Notes: generated by a model not told the origin, from the letters alone. Shown: positions 55,263 to 63,748, counted from the stretch's first letter. The stretch is DNA of 64,000 bases from Acidaminococcus intestini DSM 21505 (GCF_000425045.1 NZ_AULA01000006.1:34052-98051), one strand, 5' to 3'. Translations and numbers: made by a program.

Positions 55263-56408
55263 TCAGTAGGAAATAGGGGCTACGCCTTTCATCAATAGAC
55301 GGGCCGTTCGATACCCATACGTTTCTTTAATGAAAGGAATCGACTGGCCCTTTTCGGTTTCAACGCCGCAAACAAGCGTGCCGGAACCATGACCAATCCT
55401 GATTTCAGGAAGCTTACCGCAGGGGGAAAGAATGCTATGGACAAGGGTCCCTGGAATTGCGGCGGCAGCTGCCGTACACATCGCGCCTGTCATGGCATAA
55501 CTGGGATGGGCCTTTTGCATGCTCATCATGCGTCCCAAAAGGTCAATCTCGGATGCCTTGATTTCTGTGCCCTGAGCCGTCGTGTAAAAAGTCGGTGGTG
55601 CAACAATGGTCATCTTCGGAATTCCCGGTGTTTCCCAAGCAGCCTTTTCCCAATGATCGGTCAGCCCCAATAGGACAGCTGCCTTTCCTCGGATACATTC
55701 CAAGAGTCGGAGCAGGGCTTCGTCTTTATTGATTTCTTCCGGCTGTTCCGTTCCATTCATCTTTATGGAATCAGCTGTTACAAAAACCAAGGGATTTGCT
55801 GCGTCGACAATGGAAACGGGCAGGCGGCCAAAATCGGGGATCTCAAGTTCATCCACCCCATTTCCCGTTGGCAGGATGCCTTTACCAAGGGTACCGCTGG
55901 GATCAAGGAATCTAAGCTTGATGGGAGCGGCCGTACCGGGCACGCCAGCAATAGTATAGTCTCCGTCATAACACACCTGGCCATCTGCTGTATTGACCGT
56001 TTCAACAATGATTTTCCGGGTATTCGTATTAAAGATCCTGACGGTTGTTTCTTCTCCGACAGCTGGGACGAGACCTTCTTCAATCGCAAAGGGACCGACA
56101 CCGGATGATATATTACCGCAGTTTCCTCCATAACTGACGACGGGCTTATCCACAGATACTTGGGCAAAGGTGTAATCCACATCGGCATCAGAGCGACTGG
56201 ATTTTTCGATAATAGCGACCTTGCTGGTTACGGACTGGGAACCGCCAAGTCCGTCGATCTGTTTGCGGTCAGGGCTTCCCATGAGTTTCAAAAGGACGCT
56301 GTCCCAATCCTTCCTTTCAGGCGGCATATCCTTTCTTAATAGATAAGCTCCTTTACTCGTTCCCCCACGCATCAACGTGACAGGAAGTTTGATCTTTGTT
56401 GTCATCAT
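55263..56408 (-). CDS. prpF: PrpF-family isomerase (candidate aconitate isomerase)
   Basis: A diaminopimelate-epimerase-fold enzyme of 381 residues. PrpF proteins isomerise trans- and cis- unsaturated tri- or methyl-tricarboxylates through a lysine/cysteine base. The family N-terminus LPVTLMRGGTSKGAYLL is clear, as are DGLGGSQSVTSKVAII and SYGGNCGNISSGVGPFAIE, with a conserved Cys near residue 96, and a C-terminal GHGSGTLVCGVE. With no methylcitrate genes nearby but with aconitase and isocitrate dehydrogenase, conversion of trans-aconitate to cis-aconitate is the best guess; methylaconitate and tricarboxylate analogues remain possible. The start follows AAGGAGGG. Confidence 0.85.
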   Translation of the reverse strand: MMTTKIKLPVTLMRGGTSKGAYLLRKDMPPERKDWDSVLLKLMGSPDRKQIDGLGGSQSVTSKVAIIEKSSRSDADVDYTFAQVSVDKPVVSYGGNCGNISSGVGPFAIEEGLVPAVGEETTVRIFNTNTRKIIVETVNTADGQVCYDGDYTIAGVPGTAAPIKLRFLDPSGTLGKGILPTGNGVDELEIPDFGRLPVSIVDAANPLVFVTADSIKMNGTEQPEEINKDEALLRLLECIRGKAAVLLGLTDHWEKAAWETPGIPKMTIVAPPTFYTTAQGTEIKASEIDLLGRMMSMQKAHPSYAMTGAMCTAAAAAIPGTLVHSILSPCGKLPEIRIGHGSGTLVCGVETEKGQSIPFIKETYGYRTARLLMKGVAPISY

Positions 56409-56456
56409 GAACCCTCCTTATTAGATAGGTAACAGTCATCGTTATTTTCTGAAAAC

Positions 56457-56485
56457 ATCATAACAAGAAAAACCTCATAATTTAA
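56457..56485 (-). promoter_or_regulatory. promoter of prpF-transporter
   Basis: On the minus strand TTAAAT (56480-56485), 17 bp, TATGAT (56457-56462), 48 bp before the prpF start. The weak -35, with a TTCATAAAAA element directly upstream, is the layout of an activator-dependent promoter. Confidence 0.55.
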
Positions 56486-56486
56486 A

Positions 56487-56510
56487 TTCATAAAAATTAT
56501 TTTTAACATG
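56487..56510. promoter_or_regulatory. candidate LysR-type operator at the prpF promoter
   Basis: TTCATAAAAA (56487-56496) followed after TTA by TTTTTAACATG, an imperfect dyad CATAAAAA...TTTTTAACATG. It lies just upstream of the prpF -35. The rest of the 302-bp spacer between prpF and lysR contains the elements listed here and no convincing gene. Confidence 0.5.
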
Positions 56511-56616
56511 GTAAAAGCGAATGGTTTTATTGGTGGGAGCATGAAAAAGTGCCGCTTTGCCATGCTTTTTTCCAGTGGACTAATGGTATAGATGGTGCTT
56601 CGGTTCATGTCATACG

Positions 56617-56651
56617 TTCATAAAAAAAATAATAATCATGGTTTTTATGAA
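56617..56651. promoter_or_regulatory. perfect dyad operator at the lysR promoter
   Basis: TTCATAAAAA (56617-56626) and its exact inverse TTTTTATGAA (56642-56651), 15 bp apart. This is the second occurrence of TTCATAAAAA in the spacer. It overlaps the -35 region of the lysR promoter, as expected for autoregulation. Confidence 0.6.
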
Positions 56652-56661
56652 TAGTTTGGGT

Positions 56662-56667
56662 TATAAT
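56662..56667 (+). promoter_or_regulatory. -10 box of lysR
   Basis: A perfect TATAAT, 43 bp before the lysR start; the -35 region (TGGTTT at 17 bp) is weak and lies inside the dyad. Confidence 0.5.
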
Positions 56668-56710
56668 TGGTTAAAGATGATTTACAATCTGGAAGAAAGG
56701 AGTACAGCCA

Positions 56711-57619
56711 ATGGATTTTCGAGATCTGACCTATCTTCTGGCCATTGCGCGCCAGCAAAATATCACGCGGGCGGCAGAATCCCTCTACCTTAGCCAGCCC
56801 ACCCTCTCCAAGTTCTTAAAAGGCCTTGAAGGAGAACTTGGACTTCCTTTGTTTGAGAGATTGGGTAATAAATATATCCCAACCTATGCCGGTGAACAGT
56901 ACATAAAAAAAGCCAAGGAAATCCTGGCCCTCAAAAAAGAACTCGATCAGCAGATGGGCGATATCATAAAAAACAATGAAGGCTATTTAAAGATTGGCTT
57001 CCCCGCAATGCGGGGTACGTATATGCTTCCCTGCACGCTGCCTATTTTTCATGATAAGTATCCCAATGTAAGGATTGACCTTCACGAAGCAAATTCCGAA
57101 TCCCTCATCCAAATGATTATTGAAGGGGACATTGACCTGGCTTTTTTCAATTTTGTAGAGGCCAATCCCGCTCTCGCCTACACCGTCATCAGTCATGAAG
57201 AACTGGTGCTTGTCATGAGTGCCCAGCATCCCTTTACGCGCTATGGAAGGAAACGGCCGGGCTGTAAATATCCTTATATGGACCTTCATTTCCTAAAAGA
57301 CCAAGATTTCATCCTTCAAAACCGGACGCAGCACACACGGCTGATTGTGGATAGGATCTTTCATAAACGCCACATTGAACCCCACATTATCCTTGAAACA
57401 AGCAATATCCAAGCAGAAGCCGAGCTGGCAGCACGGAATTACGGCTTTACCTTCATTACGGAAACCCATTTGAAGTATATTCCCAACCGCGACCAATTAG
57501 CCTTGTTTTCAATCGGATCTCCTAAGACAACCGTTGATTTTGTAGCAACGTATCGAAAAAATTCCTACCTCCCTTTCCACGCCAAGGAATACATCAAGGT
57601 GGTCAAGGAGTTCACCTGA
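56711..57619 (+). CDS. LysR-family transcriptional regulator of the prpF-transporter operon
   Basis: A 302-residue LTTR: an N-terminal winged helix-turn-helix (about 1-60: NITRAAESLYLSQPTLSKFLKGLEGELG), a linker helix, and a two-lobed periplasmic-binding-protein-like effector domain (about 90-300: YLKIGFPAMRGTYMLPCTLP). The start follows AAAGGAG. It is transcribed away from prpF across a spacer with symmetrical operator elements, the classic LysR arrangement, so it very probably activates the prpF-carrier operon in response to its substrate or the isomerised product. It may also act on the isocitrate dehydrogenase operon, but I did not find the same element there. Confidence 0.9.
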   Translation: MDFRDLTYLLAIARQQNITRAAESLYLSQPTLSKFLKGLEGELGLPLFERLGNKYIPTYAGEQYIKKAKEILALKKELDQQMGDIIKNNEGYLKIGFPAMRGTYMLPCTLPIFHDKYPNVRIDLHEANSESLIQMIIEGDIDLAFFNFVEANPALAYTVISHEELVLVMSAQHPFTRYGRKRPGCKYPYMDLHFLKDQDFILQNRTQHTRLIVDRIFHKRHIEPHIILETSNIQAEAELAARNYGFTFITETHLKYIPNRDQLALFSIGSPKTTVDFVATYRKNSYLPFHAKEYIKVVKEFT

Positions 57620-57712
57620 TACGTCTCACGCATCCAAAACGCCCACATAGAAACAACACTGCCTGTCAAATCTCTTTTCTCACAACGGTTGGTCTTATAA
57701 CGAAAATAACAA

Positions 57713-57753
57713 TCAAATGCCCCCAGCCACGTGATTGGCAAGGGGCATTTGAT
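57713..57753. terminator. hairpin between lysR and hgdH, possibly bidirectional
   Basis: ATCAAATGCCCC pairs with GGGGCATTTGAT (12 bp). A loose T-rich tract follows on the minus strand only. It lies 94 bp after the lysR stop. Confidence 0.6.
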
Positions 57754-57785
57754 TAAGTTACAGGAAGGAGCGGCTCATAAATATA

Positions 57786-57817
57786 AAACTCCCTGCCGCC
57801 ATCGCAGCAGGGAGTTT
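57786..57817 (-). terminator. terminator of hgdH
   Basis: On the minus strand AAACTCCCTGC pairs with GCAGGGAGTTT, running into TTTTATATTTAT. It starts 14 bp after the hgdH stop. Confidence 0.88.
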
Positions 57818-57830
57818 CGGGTCGTATCGC

Positions 57831-58823
57831 TTAGATCTTGTTCTTGCAGTCGCCCGTTTCCATGTATTCCTTCAGGTTTTCATAGGTCGTTTCAACCATG
57901 TTCTTGACAGCTTCGTCAGTGAAGGAACCCAGATGCGGGGAAAGCAGGACTTTCGGGTACAGGTCGATGAGTTTTTGGAATATAGCATTCGGGGCCTTAC
58001 CGCCTTCAAAGTCCTTACCGAACAGATCGGCTTCGCCGTCCAGCGTATCAGCAGCAAAACCACCGAGCTTACCGCTTTCTATGGCTTCGATGACAGCTTC
58101 CGTGTCAACGAGCTGGCCGCGGGCAGCGTTAACAAGGATGGCGCCGTCTTTCATCTTGCTGATGAATTCACGGGTAACCACCTTGCCGTTTTCTTTGATG
58201 TACGGGCAGTGCAGGGAGATGACGTCGGACACTTTCAGCAGTTCGTCCATTTCAACCTGCGTAGCATAGTCATCGATGCCTTTGATCTGGAAGACATCCT
58301 GACCGACAACTTTGGCACCCATACCGTGGAAGATCTGGGCGCAGACGCGGCCGATACGGCCAAGGCCGATTACGCCAACGGTGCAGTTGCGGATTTCCTT
58401 GGAGAACATATGCTTATCAACAACGAAGTTGCCTTTGTGAGCTTCGCTCGTCGTGTATGCCAGATGTCTCAGGAGCATCATGGCATGGGTAACAGCCAGT
58501 TCGGCAATGGCGTTCGGAGAATAACCGGGAACAAATGCCATCTTGAAGCCCAGTTCCTTGGCATAGGGAATATCGATATGGTCCTTACCAACCGTTCTGG
58601 TCAGTACATACTGAACACCGAGTTTCTTGTAGATATCGAGATTCTGTTTGTTGGCAAAGCAGTTACCACGCAGGATAACAGCATCAAAACCTTTTGCCAT
58701 TTCAGCCGTTTCCGGAGTATTCAGGTAATCGGGGACACATTTGATGTCATACCCAAAAGCCTTATTGCTGCTCTCAAAAATCGGTTCTTCAACGTCTCTG
58801 ACGCCATAACACAAAACCTTCAT
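57831..58823 (-). CDS. hgdH: (R)-2-hydroxyglutarate dehydrogenase / D-2-hydroxyacid dehydrogenase
   Basis: A 330-residue NAD-dependent D-2-hydroxyacid dehydrogenase. The Rossmann motif GLGRIG lies at 153-158, and the catalytic trio is Arg 235, Glu 264 and His 297. The N-terminal half (opening [12 protein letters not shown]; then [20 protein letters not shown]) matches what I recall of the Acidaminococcus fermentans enzyme HgdH, which reduces 2-oxoglutarate to (R)-2-hydroxyglutarate in glutamate fermentation. D-lactate dehydrogenase or hydroxyisocaproate dehydrogenase are the alternatives within the fold. It is monocistronic with its own promoter and terminator. The locus next door makes 2-oxoglutarate, its proposed substrate. 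Confidence 0.85.
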   Translation of the reverse strand: MKVLCYGVRDVEEPIFESSNKAFGYDIKCVPDYLNTPETAEMAKGFDAVILRGNCFANKQNLDIYKKLGVQYVLTRTVGKDHIDIPYAKELGFKMAFVPGYSPNAIAELAVTHAMMLLRHLAYTTSEAHKGNFVVDKHMFSKEIRNCTVGVIGLGRIGRVCAQIFHGMGAKVVGQDVFQIKGIDDYATQVEMDELLKVSDVISLHCPYIKENGKVVTREFISKMKDGAILVNAARGQLVDTEAVIEAIESGKLGGFAADTLDGEADLFGKDFEGGKAPNAIFQKLIDLYPKVLLSPHLGSFTDEAVKNMVETTYENLKEYMETGDCKNKI

Positions 58824-58890
58824 GACAATACCTCCTAATTAAAGTAGCCCTTTGTTTGGGGTGATGCACAGCACCACACCCGTCTCCCCT

Positions 58891-58899
58891 ATTCTAACA
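58891..58899 (-). promoter_or_regulatory. extended -10 promoter of hgdH
   Basis: TGTTAGAAT on the minus strand; -35 weak. The transcript would have a leader of about 60 nt before an AGGAGG site. Confidence 0.45.
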
Positions 58900-58960
58900 T
58901 AAAAATCTGTATTTTCCTATATATTTTGTATTTTGTATACACTTTAATTTTCATAAAGGC

Positions 58961-59000
58961 CTAAAAATAAAGAGGGACGCCGCATGCGCCCCCCCTCTTT
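58961..59000 (-). terminator. terminator of the superoxide reductase gene
   Basis: On the minus strand AAAGAGGG pairs with CCCTCTTT, with inner GCGCATGCGGCG symmetry, followed by ATTTTTA. It starts within 5 bp of the stop. Confidence 0.85.
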
Positions 59001-59002
59001 CA

Positions 59003-59383
59003 TTATTTTTCAGCTTTCCAAAGTCCATGCAGGTTGCAGTAAGCATAAGCAGCAACGACATCATCACTGGGAGCCAGTGCAAAAACCGCGACAGGATCAG
59101 CCCCTGGTTTCAGTTCCTTTCTCTGATTGCCTTCCTTGGTTTCCAGGGAAATCCATTCGATATAGTGTTCATCAAGCATGGGATGGGTAACGGAACCAAC
59201 CTTGACCGTCACGAGGTTTTCCTTGACTTCAATGACGGGAACGTGTTTTTCTTGGGCTGCATCAACGGTATTCGGAACGATTTCCTGCATCTTTTCGCCG
59301 CAGCAAATGACAGGGACACCCGTTTCCTTTACAACAGCGATGATTTTACCACAATGACTGCATCTGTAGAATTTTTGTTCCAT
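59003..59383 (-). CDS. dfx: desulfoferrodoxin-type superoxide reductase
   Basis: Reduces superoxide to hydrogen peroxide without making oxygen, typical of strict anaerobes. 126 residues with two iron centres: a desulforedoxin-like centre with Cys 8, Cys 11, Cys 27 and Cys 28, and the neelaredoxin centre with His 47 (in EKHVP), His 67, His 73, Cys 116 and His 119 (CNLHG). Both centres are complete, so this is a two-domain (class I) enzyme. It has its own promoter overlapped by a perfect palindrome, suggesting stress control by a dimeric regulator. Confidence 0.95.
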   Translation of the reverse strand: MEQKFYRCSHCGKIIAVVKETGVPVICCGEKMQEIVPNTVDAAQEKHVPVIEVKENLVTVKVGSVTHPMLDEHYIEWISLETKEGNQRKELKPGADPVAVFALAPSDDVVAAYAYCNLHGLWKAEK

Positions 59384-59428
59384 TTTCTCGTCCTCCTTTG
59401 ATTTTCACGCACAAAATACGTGGCCTCC

Positions 59429-59461
59429 TTGAATGTTTGGACAATCGTTGTCCTACTTCAA
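59429..59461. promoter_or_regulatory. palindromic operator at the dfx promoter
   Basis: The 15-bp palindrome GGACAATCGTTGTCC (59439-59453) is flanked by TTGAA (59429-59433) and TTCAA (59457-59461). It sits just downstream of the dfx -10, over the expected transcription start. It does not match the PerR, Fur or Rex boxes I know; the regulator is not identified. Confidence 0.6.
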
Positions 59462-59469
59462 GTATATCA
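59461..59469 (-). promoter_or_regulatory. extended -10 promoter of dfx
   Basis: TGATATACT on the minus strand, with CGTACA 17 bp upstream as a poor -35. Confidence 0.55.
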
Positions 59470-59522
59470 TATCAAAGGGCTCCTGTACGAAAAAAGTTGT
59501 GAAAATTATGTTTCCGTATCCC

Positions 59523-59990
59523 TTAGCGATTACGAGACTTGAGGGCCCGGTCAATTTCTCGTTTGGCCGACCGGTCCGCCATATCGCGCCGCTTGTCATA
59601 AAGTTTTTTACCAGTTGCAAGGGCCAGTTTTACTTTCACAAGGCCATGGGAAAAATAAAGGGTCAGAGGAACCAAGGTAAAGCCTTTTTCCTTGGTCTTA
59701 CCTATGAGTTTTGCAATTTCCCGTTTATGCATGAGCAGCTTGCGGTCACGCCGCGGCTCATGGTTGAAGATATTGCCATGGTCATATTCACTGATGTGAA
59801 GGTTGTATAAATATAGTTCCCCCGATTTGGTAATGGCAGCATAACTGTCCTTCAGGTTGGCCTTACCAGCACGGAGGGACTTGACTTCTGTGCCGGTAAG
59901 CACGACGCCTGTTTCAAAGGTTTCATGAATGGCGTAGTCATGGCGGGCTTTTCTATTTTCTGCGATGATTTTGACGTTTGTTTTTTCCAT
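59523..59990 (-). CDS. smpB: SsrA-binding protein SmpB
   Basis: Binds tmRNA and brings it to stalled ribosomes. 155 residues with the OB-fold core ([40 protein letters not shown]) and the basic C-terminal tail that mimics the anticodon stem ([25 protein letters not shown]). The start lies inside the 3' end of rnr (38-bp overlap), after an AGAAGGGAAG site. This rnr-smpB order is conserved in Firmicutes. The ssrA gene that often follows is not in the next 140 bp or elsewhere in this window as far as I can see. Confidence 0.97.
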   Translation of the reverse strand: MEKTNVKIIAENRKARHDYAIHETFETGVVLTGTEVKSLRAGKANLKDSYAAITKSGELYLYNLHISEYDHGNIFNHEPRRDRKLLMHKREIAKLIGKTKEKGFTLVPLTLYFSHGLVKVKLALATGKKLYDKRRDMADRSAKREIDRALKSRNR

Positions 59991-62262
59991 GCTGACTTCC
60001 CTTCTGACGTGTACCGCCTCTTTTTTGGGTCTGTGAGGCCAGTTTATTGCGGCCGCCTTTCTTTACGGTCTGTTTTTTAGGCGTCCTTTTCTTATCTGAC
60101 GGAACGGTTTCCTTTCGAGCTGTGACAAAAGTTTCGAATTCGGGAAGGATAAAATCAATCTTGCGTTCTTCCACACTGACATGGAAGACCTTGATCCTTA
60201 CAGGGCTGCCAAGGCGGTAGCTCTTTCCGCCATGCTCCCCGACAAGGGCAAAATGTTCCTCATCATAACGATAATAATCGTCAAGGAGACTCGAGATATG
60301 GACAAGGCCTTCAATACCGTTTTCGAGCTGGACAAACATGCCAAAGCTTGTGACGCCGGAAATCGTTCCATCAAATTCCTGTCCTACATAGGGCAGCATA
60401 TACTCCGTCATCTTGAGTTCATCCGTTTCCCGTTCTGCCTCAATGGCAAGGCGTTCCCGTGTCGAGGCATGGCTTGCCATGAGGGAAAGCTTATCGTTCA
60501 AGTTTTCCTTTTCCTTCTTGGAAAGTTTCTGCCCCGTCCGCTGCTCCTTGAGGAGACGATGGACCAACAGATCTGGATAGCGCCGGATGGGAGAGGTAAA
60601 ATGCGTGTAGTCCTTGGCAGCAAGGCCAAAGTGGCCCACATTTTCCGTTTGGTACACAGCCTGCTTCATGCTCCGCAGGGCGAGGGTGGAAATCATGCCT
60701 TCTTCGGGTTTTCCCTTCACCTTGCGCAGGGCCATTTGAAGAACTTTAGGCCGCATCTTGCCCTCAATCTTGAGAACGGTCCCAAACTGGGCCATGATCT
60801 TTGAAAGGCTCTGCATCCGGTCCTCATCAGGCACGTCGTGGACACGGTAAATAAAGGGATAATGATGCTTAGTCATATGGGCGGCTACGGTTTCGTTGGC
60901 AGCGAGCATAAATTCCTCGATCATCATTTCCGCAATGGTTCTGTGCCGCAGATGAACGTCGATGGGCCGTTTTTTCTCATCCAGAATAACCTTCACTTCA
61001 GGAATCTCGAACTCAATCGCACCCCGTCTCACCCGTTTTTTATGGAGGATCGTGCAAAGTTCCTCCATGGTTTCCAACATAGGCACAATATCGCTGTATT
61101 TTTCCCGCAGGGCCGTGTCACGGTCCGTGAGGATTTTTGCCACATCAGGATAGTTCATGCGATGCCGGGAGGCAATCACGCTGGGCGCAATATCATAGGA
61201 AAGGACCTTCCCTGTCTTACCGGAAATAACCATTTCACAGCTCATGGTAAGACGTTCTTCCCCTTCATTGAGGCTGCAGATGCCATTTGACAAAAGGGGC
61301 GGCAGCATGGGAAGGACGCGGTCAACCAAGTAGACGCTGGTGCCTCGGGCATAGGCCTCCCGATCAAGTTCACCGCGGGGCCGCACATAGTGACTGACAT
61401 CGGCAATATAGACGCCAAGGAAGTAATCCTCGCCCCGTTTTTCGGCATAAATGGCATCGTCAAGGTCCTTGGAATCAACGCCATCGACGGTGATGATTGG
61501 CCATTTGCGCCGGTCAAGACGCCCTTTAAGATCCTTTTTAGGGATGACTTGCGGGACAAGCTGGGCGGCTTCCTTGACTTCTTTGGGAAAATCAAGGGGC
61601 AGGTCCTTATCCTTGATGATGGAGATGATATCAATGCCCACATCGCCCTTTTTGCCAAGGATTTCCGTAATGGTTCCTTCTGCTTTTTGACGTCCGTTGG
61701 GCCAGACCGTAATCTTGACGACAACCTTGTCCCCGTTGCGGGCATTCAGGAAGTCCTTGCGCCTCACATAGATATCCTGTCCAATATGGCGGTTATCAGG
61801 GGTAACAAAGCCAAAATCCCCACTGCGCGTAAAAGTCCCGACAAAACGTTCATGGGCCCGCTCCAAAATACGGATGACCTTTCCCTCACGCCTTCCCCCA
61901 TAGCCATGGTCACTGACCCGTGCGATTACAAGGTCCTCGTTCATCGCACCGGATAAGTGCATCGCGGGGATGAAAAGATCACCTTCCTCCGTCTTTTCAA
62001 GGGGTACAACAAACCCATACCCTTTCTGCGTGACCTGCAGGCGCCCTGTGACAAGCCCCATGGCCCGCGGCAGGCCCAAGGTATTGAAGCGGGTCTTCAC
62101 AAGAAGCCCATCCTTGATCATTAGTTCAATTTCCGTCCACAAGGCTCCCAGCCCTTTTCCTTTATACCGCAGGTCGCGGCCCAGGTCATCATAGCTGACA
62201 GGATGGGTGGCATGGGATTCCATATAAGTAAGGACATCCTGCCGAATTTTTTCGTTACTCAT
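59953..62262 (-). CDS. rnr: ribonuclease R
   Basis: A 3'-5' exoribonuclease that degrades structured RNA and works with tmRNA on broken mRNA. 769 residues: an N-terminal winged helix and cold-shock domains, an RNB catalytic domain with the Mg-binding Asp cluster in [18 protein letters not shown], then [14 protein letters not shown], and a C-terminal S1 domain (about 625-705) followed by a Lys/Arg-rich tail rich in Gly and Gln. The start follows AAGGAG and overlaps the thioesterase stop by 4 bp. Confidence 0.96.
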   Translation of the reverse strand: MSNEKIRQDVLTYMESHATHPVSYDDLGRDLRYKGKGLGALWTEIELMIKDGLLVKTRFNTLGLPRAMGLVTGRLQVTQKGYGFVVPLEKTEEGDLFIPAMHLSGAMNEDLVIARVSDHGYGGRREGKVIRILERAHERFVGTFTRSGDFGFVTPDNRHIGQDIYVRRKDFLNARNGDKVVVKITVWPNGRQKAEGTITEILGKKGDVGIDIISIIKDKDLPLDFPKEVKEAAQLVPQVIPKKDLKGRLDRRKWPIITVDGVDSKDLDDAIYAEKRGEDYFLGVYIADVSHYVRPRGELDREAYARGTSVYLVDRVLPMLPPLLSNGICSLNEGEERLTMSCEMVISGKTGKVLSYDIAPSVIASRHRMNYPDVAKILTDRDTALREKYSDIVPMLETMEELCTILHKKRVRRGAIEFEIPEVKVILDEKKRPIDVHLRHRTIAEMMIEEFMLAANETVAAHMTKHHYPFIYRVHDVPDEDRMQSLSKIMAQFGTVLKIEGKMRPKVLQMALRKVKGKPEEGMISTLALRSMKQAVYQTENVGHFGLAAKDYTHFTSPIRRYPDLLVHRLLKEQRTGQKLSKKEKENLNDKLSLMASHASTRERLAIEAERETDELKMTEYMLPYVGQEFDGTISGVTSFGMFVQLENGIEGLVHISSLLDDYYRYDEEHFALVGEHGGKSYRLGSPVRIKVFHVSVEERKIDFILPEFETFVTARKETVPSDKKRTPKKQTVKKGGRNKLASQTQKRGGTRQKGSQHGKNKRQNHRRK

Positions 62263-62666
62263 CTTTCTCCTTCATACATCATCTTGGCATCCGCTTCCGC
62301 CGCGACAGTTCCATCAGGGCGGATAACCTCTCCCGTCATCTCAAGGAGCAGGCCTTTACGGCGCTTCACCTTAGTCACAATCTCAATGGTTTCACCAATG
62401 AGGACGGGCGAGCGGAAACGGACTTCCAGTCGGGCCGTATAGGCCACGCGGTGTTCATACAGATAGGGATAATTCCCCATGGTTTCATCAAGCAAGGTGG
62501 AAATGAGTCCGCCGTGCATCCGCCCGTCATAGCTTTGATGACAGGGTTCGGGCGTAAAGTGTGACGAGCAGCCATTTTCATCCACTTTAAAATGCATGTG
62601 AAGGCCAATGGGATTGTTCTTCCCACAGCCAAAACACATAGGATTCGTATCATTCACATTCTTCAT
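62259..62666 (-). CDS. PaaI-type hotdog-fold thioesterase
   Basis: A 135-residue acyl-CoA thioesterase of the 4HBT/PaaI type. The family core HGGLISTLLDETMG (about 51-64) holds the catalytic region, and an N-terminal MCFGCGKNNPIGLHM opening is typical of a subgroup with two close Cys residues. The acyl substrate is unknown. It overlaps the esterase by 4 bp upstream and rnr by 4 bp downstream, so it is coupled in the secG-rnr operon; it is not part of the Bacillus version of this cluster. Confidence 0.85.
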   Translation of the reverse strand: MKNVNDTNPMCFGCGKNNPIGLHMHFKVDENGCSSHFTPEPCHQSYDGRMHGGLISTLLDETMGNYPYLYEHRVAYTARLEVRFRSPVLIGETIEIVTKVKRRKGLLLEMTGEVIRPDGTVAAEADAKMMYEGER

Positions 62667-63400
62667 CGCAGGGCCTCCAGAAAACGGTCAATTTTTTGAT
62701 AGACAAGTCCCCGTTCCTTATAAAGGGTCAGGACATGCTTTCCTTGGGGGAGCATCTCGATCCGCTTTAGAGGAGATGCCGCATGTTCATAGATGTACTG
62801 TGCGCTTTGCGGGCGGACGGTTCGATCCGCTTCACTTTGAATAATAAGAAGCGGAGCCGTCACGCGAGGAAGGGTGCGCTTTTTGACTGTCGACAGCAAA
62901 CGCAGGAATTCGCGGACACCGGAAAGGGGCATCTCGTGATAGGCCACATCATAGCGGGCCGGAGCGTCGATATGACGAGGGCGCTTGGGAATGGATCGCG
63001 TCACTTTTTCCGCAAGCCAAAGGAAATGGGAACGCCAATCGAATAGATAGATGGGCGTTGAAATGACGATGACCCCGTCAACGGGAACAGTCGAAGCGCA
63101 ATCAAGGGCAAGAAGACCTCCCATACTCATCCCCACCAAAACAACCTTGCCGTACGTTTCCTTGAGGGCACTGGCGGCGGATTTCACGGATTGAGTCCAT
63201 TTTTCATAGGTTACGCCGTCAAGGTCTTCCGGGTTCGTACCGTGACCATTTAAAAGAAGGCCCTGCACGGTATAGCCTTTATAATGCAGCCGTTCCCCCA
63301 GTTCACGCAGCTCCGACGGGGAACCCGTGTAGCCGTGAATGAGAAGAACCGCTGTATCATTGGTTCCAGGAAAGCGATAAGGCTCAGCGCCTTGGAGCAT
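62663..63400 (-). CDS. alpha/beta-hydrolase carboxylesterase (Est30/YvaK type)
   Basis: A 245-residue serine esterase. The oxyanion-hole motif LLIHGYTGSPSELREL is near residue 20, the nucleophile elbow GMSMGG near 92-97, the Asp in IIQSEADRTVRP near 192-195 and the His in LPQGKHVLTLYKE near 223. No signal peptide. The YvaK-type carboxylesterase between secG and rnr is a conserved Firmicute arrangement. The ATG follows AAGGAGG, and a terminator stands 13 nt upstream of that site. Confidence 0.9.
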   Translation of the reverse strand: MLQGAEPYRFPGTNDTAVLLIHGYTGSPSELRELGERLHYKGYTVQGLLLNGHGTNPEDLDGVTYEKWTQSVKSAASALKETYGKVVLVGMSMGGLLALDCASTVPVDGVIVISTPIYLFDWRSHFLWLAEKVTRSIPKRPRHIDAPARYDVAYHEMPLSGVREFLRLLSTVKKRTLPRVTAPLLIIQSEADRTVRPQSAQYIYEHAASPLKRIEMLPQGKHVLTLYKERGLVYQKIDRFLEALR

Positions 63401-63426
63401 AGCCGTTTCCTCCTTACTTTATACAC

Positions 63427-63459
63427 AAAAAAAGCATTACCCTTCATGAAGGCAATGCC
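63427..63459 (-). terminator. terminator between secG and the esterase
   Basis: On the minus strand GGCATTGCCTTCATGAAGGGTAATGC-type pairing (GCATT/AATGC and CCTTC/GAAGG) followed by seven T residues. It probably allows partial read-through into the esterase-rnr genes. Confidence 0.8.
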
Positions 63460-63495
63460 ATAACTGCACCATTTGATTAATGCCATCCCCCACCC

Positions 63496-63717
63496 TCACT
63501 GCAGGCGGGCAATTACAATGTTAAGGACAGCAAAAATAAGGCCAAAGACAACCGTAATGCGGCTCAGAGCCTCATCCATATCGGTCGGTTTGCCGCTGAA
63601 CATGGACTCACCGCCGCCAAGCCCAGCAAAACCGGAGCTCTTACCGGACTGGAGCAGGACGGACGCAATCAGGATGACACTGACGACGATATCTACAACC
63701 ATTAAAACCGTTAACAC
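63496..63717 (-). CDS. secG: preprotein translocase subunit SecG
   Basis: A small subunit of the SecYEG channel. 73 residues with two membrane helices (about 3-22 and 52-70) joined by the conserved cytosolic loop LLQSGKSSGFAGLGGGESMF. A GTG start at 63717 is chosen (reading MLTVLMVVDIV), because GGAGGG lies 8 nt upstream and the length then fits the family; the open frame continues upstream for 78 codons of unrelated sequence. It is the first gene of the secG-esterase-thioesterase-rnr-smpB group. Confidence 0.93.
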   Translation of the reverse strand: MLTVLMVVDIVVSVILIASVLLQSGKSSGFAGLGGGESMFSGKPTDMDEALSRITVVFGLIFAVLNIVIARLQ

Positions 63718-63748
63718 TGGTATTTCCCTCCACTCATTAGATTCTTGT

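Noticed and set aside
56405..56608. 67-codon minus-strand frame in the prpF/lysR spacer
   Set aside because: It spans the prpF promoter and the first operator, has no ribosome binding site, and reads like AT-rich spacer.
59384..59522. tmRNA gene after smpB
   Set aside because: The spacer is only 139 bp and holds the dfx promoter and palindrome; no tRNA-like ends or tag sequence are seen.
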